From: Planctomycetota bacterium | Lineage (GTDB): Bacteria > Planctomycetota > UBA11346 | Length of the DNA stretch: 7,171 nt | Reading direction: 5' to 3' | NCBI GenBank assembly: GCA_013816415.1 | Contig: JACDEN010000128.1 | Coordinates: 1 to 7,171 of the forward strand | Shown here: positions 1 through 7,171 of the stretch, piece after piece | Position numbering within the stretch: position 1 is the stretch's first letter | Layout of the letters: each line of letters starts with the position of its first letter | Notes under the pieces: model-generated | What the model saw: only the letters and a program-made list of their open reading frames with translations | The model's database searches: none | What the model was told of the DNA's origin: nothing | Program-made: the position numbers and the translations under genes

Positions 1-114
1 GGTTGTAGCGCAACCGCACCCAATACCAACGACGGGATACTGAGAATCTCCACCCGTGAAGCGACCGCCCTCCGGATGTTCTCCCAAGCCCCAGCCTCCC
101 AAGGTAAAGTGGCG
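1..114. other. No gene supported; edge region beyond the operon terminator
   Basis: I see no recognisable product here in either direction. On the minus strand a frame is open to the window edge and could start at GTG 51-53, reading VEILSIPSLVLGAVALQ, a mildly hydrophobic stretch. A GGAGGG at 68-73 is 14 nt upstream, too far for a good ribosome-binding site. It might be the 5' leader or first codons of the next gene, but that cannot be decided from this window. Confidence 0.3.
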
Positions 115-143
115 ATTATGCCAGTCCAAAAGCGGACCGTAAA
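115..143 (-). promoter_or_regulatory. Possible sigma70-type promoter for the next transcription unit
   Basis: On the minus strand TTTACG (138-143) and CATAAT (115-120) are separated by 17 nt; they match the consensus hexamers at four and five of six positions. The site starts a few bases past the U-tract of the operon terminator and points away from rpsG toward position 1, where a new transcription unit would be expected. No start codon can be assigned inside the window, so the promoter call rests on sequence and position alone. Confidence 0.35.
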
Positions 144-148
144 ACCGC

Positions 149-186
149 CTGAAAACGCAAAACCCTGGCCACACGGCCAGGGTTCC
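149..186 (-). terminator. Intrinsic terminator of the rpoBC-rpsL-rpsG operon
   Basis: On the minus strand a perfect 10-bp stem, AACCCTGGCC/GGCCAGGGTT (161-170 with 175-184), closes a 4-nt loop. It is followed directly by a broken U-tract, TTTTGCGTTTTC. This is the classic Rho-independent layout for transcription arriving from rpsG, whose stop codon is about 150 nt upstream. On the plus strand the hairpin has no downstream T-run, so it is not a convincing bidirectional terminator. Confidence 0.85.
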
Positions 187-209
187 AGATCTATCAAGCC
201 CACTATCTC

Positions 210-266
210 AAAGGGGGCAGCGCCGGAGGCGCGATATTGGGGGCGCCGCCTGATGCGGCTCCCCCA
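210..266. repeat. Two-hairpin GC-rich repeat, copy 1
   Basis: The unit opens with AAAGGGGGCA, then a small hairpin GCGCC-GGA-GGCGC (220-232). A larger hairpin follows: GGGGG (239-243) pairs with CCCCC (261-265), and GCCGC (245-249) with GCGGC (255-259), around loop CTGAT and a C/T mismatch. Its first 24 bases are identical to those of copy 2, 61 nt away. It lies between the rpsG stop and the terminator, so it would be in the 3' untranslated RNA. No coding role is apparent; a dispersed REP-like family is my inference. Confidence 0.75.
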
Positions 267-270
267 TGTT

Positions 271-330
271 AAAGGGGGCAGCGCCGGAGGCGCGTTGTTG
301 GGGGACGCCGCCTGCTGCGGCTCCCCCAAC
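271..330. repeat. Two-hairpin GC-rich repeat, copy 2 (tandem with copy 1)
   Basis: This is a direct tandem copy of the 210-266 unit, starting with the same 24 bases and ending three bases before the rpsG stop codon. The small GCGCC-GGA-GGCGC hairpin is repeated at 281-293. The large hairpin is GGGGG (300-304)/CCCCC (323-327) with GCCGC (307-311)/GCGGC (317-321) around loop CTGCT. Relative to copy 1 it has one extra A at 305, which can pair with T322. Both inner-loop and linker differences spare the stems, as expected for a repeat whose structure matters. Confidence 0.75.
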
Positions 331-333
331 CAA

Positions 334-933
334 CTAAGCGAAGTGCGAGAACGCCTTGTTCGCCTCGGCCATGCGGTGCGTGTTCTCACGCTTCTGGATG
401 GTCGTGCCGGTCTTGTTGTAGCAGTCGACCAGTTCCTGGGCGAGCTTCTCGGCAGTCGGGCGGCCCTTGCGCGCGCGCACGGCTTCGAGCACCCAGCGGA
501 CGGCGAGCGTCTGCTGGCGGCGGCGATTGACCTCGATGGGCACCTGGTAGTTGGCGCCGCCGATGCGCTTTGAACGCACTTCGACCAGCGGCTTGGCGTT
601 TTCGATCGCCTGCTCGAACACCGGCAGCGGATCGGACTTCAGCTTGTCGGCGATCTGCGCCATGGCGTCGTAGAACACGCCTTCGGCGACGCTCTTCTTG
701 CCGTCCCACATCAGGCAGTTGATGAACTTGGAGACCATCAGGCTGCCGTAGCGAGCGTCGGGCTTGATGCCGGCGCCGGTCCAGCGCTGGGGCGCGGGGC
801 CCGAAGCGAGGCCGCTCTGGGCGAGGGTGATCGAACCGTCCTCGTTCTGGATGACCTCGGCCGGGGCGCTGTCGGCCTCGCCGTCCTGGATCGGGTTCTG
901 TTGGCTGTCGTCGTTGTCGCCGGGTTTCGGCAT
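334..933 (-). CDS. rpsG: 30S ribosomal protein S7 with acidic N-terminal extension
   Basis: S7 binds the 3' major domain of 16S rRNA, starts assembly of the 30S head and lines the E site. The 199-residue product contains the full core: PDARYGSLMVSKFINCLM from about residue 58, DGKKS, then SKRIGGANYQVPIEV and RENTHRMAEANKAFSHFA at the end (TAG stop). Aligning KFIN with E. coli S7 shows about 44 extra N-terminal residues with nine Asp/Glu and one Lys; the usual basic arm before the core is poorly preserved. No in-frame ATG, GTG or TTG is seen between residue 2 and the core, so the long form is the reading I support. An AGGA lies only 4 nt before the ATG. In E. coli, S7 represses its own operon by binding the rpsL-rpsG intercistronic RNA; here that gap is 154 nt, so similar control is possible but not shown. 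Confidence 0.96.
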   Translation of the reverse strand: MPKPGDNDDSQQNPIQDGEADSAPAEVIQNEDGSITLAQSGLASGPAPQRWTGAGIKPDARYGSLMVSKFINCLMWDGKKSVAEGVFYDAMAQIADKLKSDPLPVFEQAIENAKPLVEVRSKRIGGANYQVPIEVNRRRQQTLAVRWVLEAVRARKGRPTAEKLAQELVDCYNKTGTTIQKRENTHRMAEANKAFSHFA

Positions 934-1036
934 GATGTCCTGCTTTCCCTGTGCCCGGCCACATGAACCGGAGGTACTATGGGCTTTCGCCCGTGGTGAT
1001 GTCTGCTGTCAAACCTGAAAAGTGAATTGGTGCCCA
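934..1036 (-). promoter_or_regulatory. rpsG leader with GNRA-type hairpin; possible S7 control region
   Basis: This is the part of the rpsL-rpsG gap nearest rpsG. On the transcript it contains GGGC-GAAA-GCCC (981-992), a 4-bp stem capped by a GNRA tetraloop. It also has a CCGG/CCGG pairing (968-971 with 955-958) and a CCTCC close to the rpsG start. In E. coli the equivalent gap binds S7 to repress the operon. The stems here are short and I cannot match them to the known S7 site, so the regulatory role is only suggested by position. Confidence 0.25.
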
Positions 1037-1080
1037 GGGGGCAGCGCGGAGCGCGATGTTGGGGGGCTGGGCCCCCCAAC
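1037..1080. repeat. Two-hairpin GC-rich repeat, copy 3 in the rpsL-rpsG gap
   Basis: The same order of parts is seen as in the 210-330 pair: GGGGGCA, a small hairpin GCGC-GGA-GCGC (1044-1054, one base pair shorter), then a G-run/C-run hairpin. Here the second hairpin is a perfect 10-bp stem, GTTGGGGGGC (1058-1067) with GCCCCCCAAC (1071-1080), around a 3-nt loop. It begins 7 nt after the rpsL stop codon on the transcript. No U-run follows, so it is not an intrinsic terminator. It could act as an RNA stabiliser, a processing site or a partial attenuator; none of these is shown. Confidence 0.7.
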
Positions 1081-1087
1081 TGAAAGG

Positions 1088-1451
1088 CTATTTCTTTTTC
1101 GGGCGCTTGGCGCCGTAGAGCGAGCGGCTCTGCATGCGACCCTGGACGCCCTGACAGTCGAGCTTGCCGCGGATGATGTGGTAGCGCACGCCCGGCAGAT
1201 CGTGGACGCGGCCGCCGCGGACCAGCACCAGCGAGTGCTCCTGCAGGTTGTGCTTCTCGCCACCGATGTAAGCGGTGATCTCCTTGCCGTTCGACAGGCG
1301 CACGCGCGCGATCTTGCGCAGCGCCGAATTCGGCTTCTTGGGCGTCATCGTCTTGACCTGGAGACAGACACCGCGCTTGAACGGGTTCTTCTCGAGCTGC
1401 GGGCTCTTGGTCTTGTTGCGCGATGACTCGCGGCCCTTGCGGATCAGCTGA

Positions 1452-1465
<14 letters not shown>
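1088..1465 (-). CDS. rpsL: 30S ribosomal protein S12 (GTG start)
   Basis: S12 lies at the decoding centre of the 30S subunit and controls tRNA selection accuracy; it is the streptomycin-site protein. The 125-residue product matches the family length. It begins PTINQLIRKGRE after the initiator and carries PKKPNSALRK (42-51), YIGGEKHNLQEHS and GGRVHDLPGVRY (about 84-95), ending in a basic KRPKKK. I chose GTG at 1463-1465 because it gives the canonical N terminus and has AAGGAG seven nt upstream. A longer in-frame version would start inside rpoC and add about 31 residues unknown in the family. The start overlaps rpoC by 14 nt, so translational coupling is likely. Lys43, target of many streptomycin-resistance changes, is present. 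Position 88, normally Lys, is His (codon CAC). Asp89, the residue methylthiolated by RimO in some bacteria, is kept. Confidence 0.98.
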
Positions 1466-5621
<4,156 letters not shown>

Positions 5622-5639
5622 GGTGCGGTATCTTCCGGG

Positions 5640-5801
5640 TCAGCCGTTGGGAAAGGAGAGGGATTGAACCGCCACGGCGCCACGGCGCCACGGCTGGAGA
5701 GAAGCACGACGATTCGAACCGGGCGCCGCGACGACATGGAATGGCTGTCCGGCGTGGGCCGGCTGCTCGTTCCGTGGCGTCGTGGCGTCGTGGCGGTTCA
5801 T
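5640..5801 (-). CDS. Possible 53-codon small ORF between rpoB and rpoC
   Basis: An ATG 6 nt after the rpoB stop opens a frame of 53 codons running through both arms and the loop of the inverted repeat, ending at TGA 18 nt before the rpoC ATG. The product would be basic and low in hydrophobics (MNRHDATTPRNEQ at the start, PWRRGAVAVQ near the end) with no domain I recognise. The only upstream ribosome-binding match is GAAG, 3 nt before the ATG, which is weak and too close. An open frame of this length is easily found by chance in GC-rich DNA. If translated, it could carry ribosomes from rpoB to rpoC; I consider a non-coding repeat more likely. Confidence 0.15.
   Translation of the reverse strand: MNRHDATTPRNEQPAHAGQPFHVVAAPGSNRRASLQPWRRGAVAVQSLSFPNG
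5665..5800. repeat. 29-bp imperfect inverted repeat made of 8-bp tandem units
   Basis: The left arm (5665-5693) contains CGCCACGG three times in tandem (5670-5693). The right arm (5772-5800) is its reverse complement except at two positions, one in each of the two outer units. Plus-strand RNA would pair these as G-U wobbles; the operon transcript (minus strand) would have A-C mismatches. The enclosed loop is 78 nt. Folded RNA here would be a long stable hairpin between the rpoB and rpoC cistrons, without a U-tract to make it an intrinsic terminator. Confidence 0.85.
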
Positions 5802-5807
5802 ATCTTC

Positions 5808-7171
5808 TTACTTCTCGTCCGCGCCCTTGGGGGCGGGTTCGACGACGAGCTGCTGGTCGAGCGTCACTTCTTCGGCGTCCTTGGGCTTCGCGGGAGCGCC
5901 GAAGTCGAGGGTCGCCGGCGCCGCATCGAAGGACATGTCCTCCGGGCGGTGCAGACGGATATCCAAGCCGAGGCCTCGGATTTCGTTCATGAGCACCTCG
6001 AAAGCCATCGGGGTGCCGTAGGTCAGGGAGCCATCGCCCTTGACCATCGATTCGTAGATGCGCGTACGGCCGTCGACGTCGTCCGACTTCACCGTCAGGA
6101 TCTCCTGCAGCACGTGCGCCGCGCCGTAGGCCTCGAGCGCCCACACTTCCATTTCACCGAATCGCTGGCCGCCGAAGCGTGCCTTGCCGCCGAGCGGCTG
6201 CTGAGTGATCAGAGAGTACGAGCCGGTCGCGCGCGCGTGCAGCTTGTCCTCCACCAGGTGGTGGAGCTTGAGCATGTACATGATGCCGACCGTGGTCTTC
6301 TGGTGCATGCGATCGCCGGTGCGACCGTCATAGAGGTAGACCTTACCCTCTTCAGGCAGGCCCGCTTCTCTCAGGCACGCCTTGATCTCGTCCTCCGTGG
6401 CGCCGTCGAAGACCGGCGTCAGGCATTGCAGGCCCAAGATCTTAGCCGCCCAGCCGAGATGCGTTTCGAGCACCTGACCGACGTTCATGCGCGAGGGTAC
6501 GCCCAGCGGATTCAGCACGATGTCGACCGTGCTGCCGTCGGCGAGAAACGGCATGTTCTCTTCCGGCACGATGGTCGAGATGACGCCCTTGTTGCCGTGG
6601 CGTCCCGCCATCTTGTCGCCGACCTTGAGGGTCAGCTTGCGCGCGACGAAGACCTTGACCATCTCGAGGACACCGGTTGGGAGGTCGTCGCCGCGCTTGG
6701 CATTGACGATCTCCTTCTCGAGCGTCGCCTTGATGCCGTCGATCTTGGGATCGTTCTCATCGTAGACGGCGCGCGCGCGCTTGCGCTTCGAGCCGACGAA
6801 GTTGAGCGCGGTTACCGGCAGCTCCGCGTGGAGCTTCATGACCTCTTCGTCGCTCATCTCGGGCGAGTACTCGACGACCTCGCCGGTCTCGATGTTGACG
6901 ACGTTGGCGCCAGCGATCTCCCAGATCTGGTTGAACTTGTCGCGCGCGACCTGCGCCATCTGCGTGGCGAAGCGGTCCTCGATGACCTTGATGCGGCCCT
7001 GCTCTTCTTTTCTGTCCTTCTCGGTCAGCGCGGCGCGGCGCTGGAAGCGCTTGACCGCCACCACGACGCCGCGGATGCCGGGCTTCATGACCAGCGAGTC
7101 GTCGCGCACGTCTTCGCCGGCGCGGCCGAAGATCGCGTGCAACAGCTTCTCTTCCGGTGAGAGCTCGGACT
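5808..7171 (-). CDS. rpoB: RNA polymerase beta subunit, C-terminal part (5' end outside window)
   Basis: This is the C-terminal 453 residues of the beta subunit of DNA-dependent RNA polymerase; the frame is open through the window edge, so the start is not seen. The visible part begins at SELSPEEKLLHAIFG, matching the family segment near E. coli residue 870. A charged helical insert of roughly 115 residues follows (about 6660-7060), at the place of the E. coli dispensable region near residues 940-1040. The invariant KMAGRHGNKG (about 6585-6614) supplies the catalytic-centre lysines. Then come DIVLNPLGVPSRMN, the clamp-binding RATGSYSLITQQPLGGK, and FGGQRFGEMEVWALEAYGAA. The E. coli insert before PVFDG is absent, as in short-form beta subunits. 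After the usual end (EIRGLGLDIRLHR) there is a 45-residue acidic, Pro/Ala-rich tail. The stop is TAA. rpoC follows after a 186-nt gap containing a repeat element. Confidence 0.98.
   Translation of the reverse strand, partial: SELSPEEKLLHAIFGRAGEDVRDDSLVMKPGIRGVVVAVKRFQRRAALTEKDRKEEQGRIKVIEDRFATQMAQVARDKFNQIWEIAGANVVNIETGEVVEYSPEMSDEEVMKLHAELPVTALNFVGSKRKRARAVYDENDPKIDGIKATLEKEIVNAKRGDDLPTGVLEMVKVFVARKLTLKVGDKMAGRHGNKGVISTIVPEENMPFLADGSTVDIVLNPLGVPSRMNVGQVLETHLGWAAKILGLQCLTPVFDGATEDEIKACLREAGLPEEGKVYLYDGRTGDRMHQKTTVGIMYMLKLHHLVEDKLHARATGSYSLITQQPLGGKARFGGQRFGEMEVWALEAYGAAHVLQEILTVKSDDVDGRTRIYESMVKGDGSLTYGTPMAFEVLMNEIRGLGLDIRLHRPEDMSFDAAPATLDFGAPAKPKDAEEVTLDQQLVVEPAPKGADEK

Larger units (their letters stand above)
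5629..5807. mobile_element. Putative small insertion between rpoB and rpoC (MITE/REP-like), with flanking 7-bp direct repeats
   Basis: The 7-mer TATCTTC occurs at 5629-5635 and again at 5801-5807, just after the rpoB stop. Between them lies a segment with long inverted-repeat arms (5665-5693 and 5772-5800). Removing one 7-mer plus the interior (172 nt) would leave rpoB TAA, then GAAGATACCGCACC, then the rpoC ATG: an ordinary 14-nt junction. The right arm abuts the right 7-mer exactly, but the left arm is 29 nt from the left 7-mer, so this is not a textbook target-site duplication. No transposase is encoded. A non-autonomous element or a dispersed intergenic repeat is the best reading. Confidence 0.45.

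Noticed and set aside
386..964. A 192-codon minus-strand frame overlapping rpsG
   Set aside because: It is an Arg-rich frame-shifted shadow of rpsG; the S7 frame carries the whole conserved family sequence.
1007..1012. A perfect TTGACA -35 hexamer (minus strand) before rpsG
   Set aside because: No acceptable -10 hexamer lies 16-18 nt downstream; the nearest TA-rich string is about 27 nt away, inside or past the GNRA hairpin.
5711..5720. A TTCGAA string resembling a tRNA T-loop in the rpoB-rpoC gap
   Set aside because: The flanking bases do not form a T-stem, and no acceptor, D or anticodon arm can be drawn around it.
6769..6780. A (GC)6 dinucleotide run
   Set aside because: It encodes Arg-Ala codons within rpoB and is expected from codon use in a GC-rich genome.

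Overview
The window is a GC-rich stretch of bacterial core genome. Every supported gene lies on the minus strand, in the order rpoB (3' part only), rpoC, rpsL, rpsG, so transcription runs from high to low coordinates. This is the widespread rpoBC-str arrangement: the beta and beta' subunits of RNA polymerase followed by ribosomal proteins S12 and S7. RpoC wording such as the NYRNYKAERDGLFCEKIFGP and DWECFCGKY segments, the S7 segment KFINCLMWDGKKS, and the lineage-specific inserts in both polymerase subunits remind me most of Planctomycetota or a related PVC-type lineage. That placement is from memory of family sequences, not from a search.

Layout from transcription start to end: 5808-7171 holds the last 453 codons of rpoB. 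A 186-nt rpoB-rpoC gap (5622-5807) is filled by a repeat-like insert with 29-bp inverted-repeat arms, an open small reading frame and flanking 7-bp direct repeats. rpoC (1452-5621) is complete, with intact active site and both zinc sites. rpsL (1088-1465) starts with GTG inside the end of rpoC, overlapping it by 14 nt, and its Shine-Dalgarno sequence lies in rpoC codons. A 154-nt gap (934-1087) holds one copy of a two-hairpin repeat and a short leader. rpsG (334-933) has an unusual 44-residue acidic N-terminal extension. Two more tandem copies of the two-hairpin repeat follow (210-330), then an intrinsic terminator (149-186). A possible promoter for the next unit lies just beyond it, and no gene can be supported in 1-148.

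The genes form one transcription-translation operon: RpoB and RpoC build the RNA polymerase catalytic core, S12 sits in the ribosomal decoding centre, and S7 nucleates assembly of the 30S head. fusA and tuf, which often follow rpsG, do not appear before the terminator. I see no novel multi-gene system here. The points worth a second look are the repeat elements in three non-coding gaps of an essential operon, the natural His at the S12 position normally Lys88, the S7 extension, and the rpoC/rpsL overlap.
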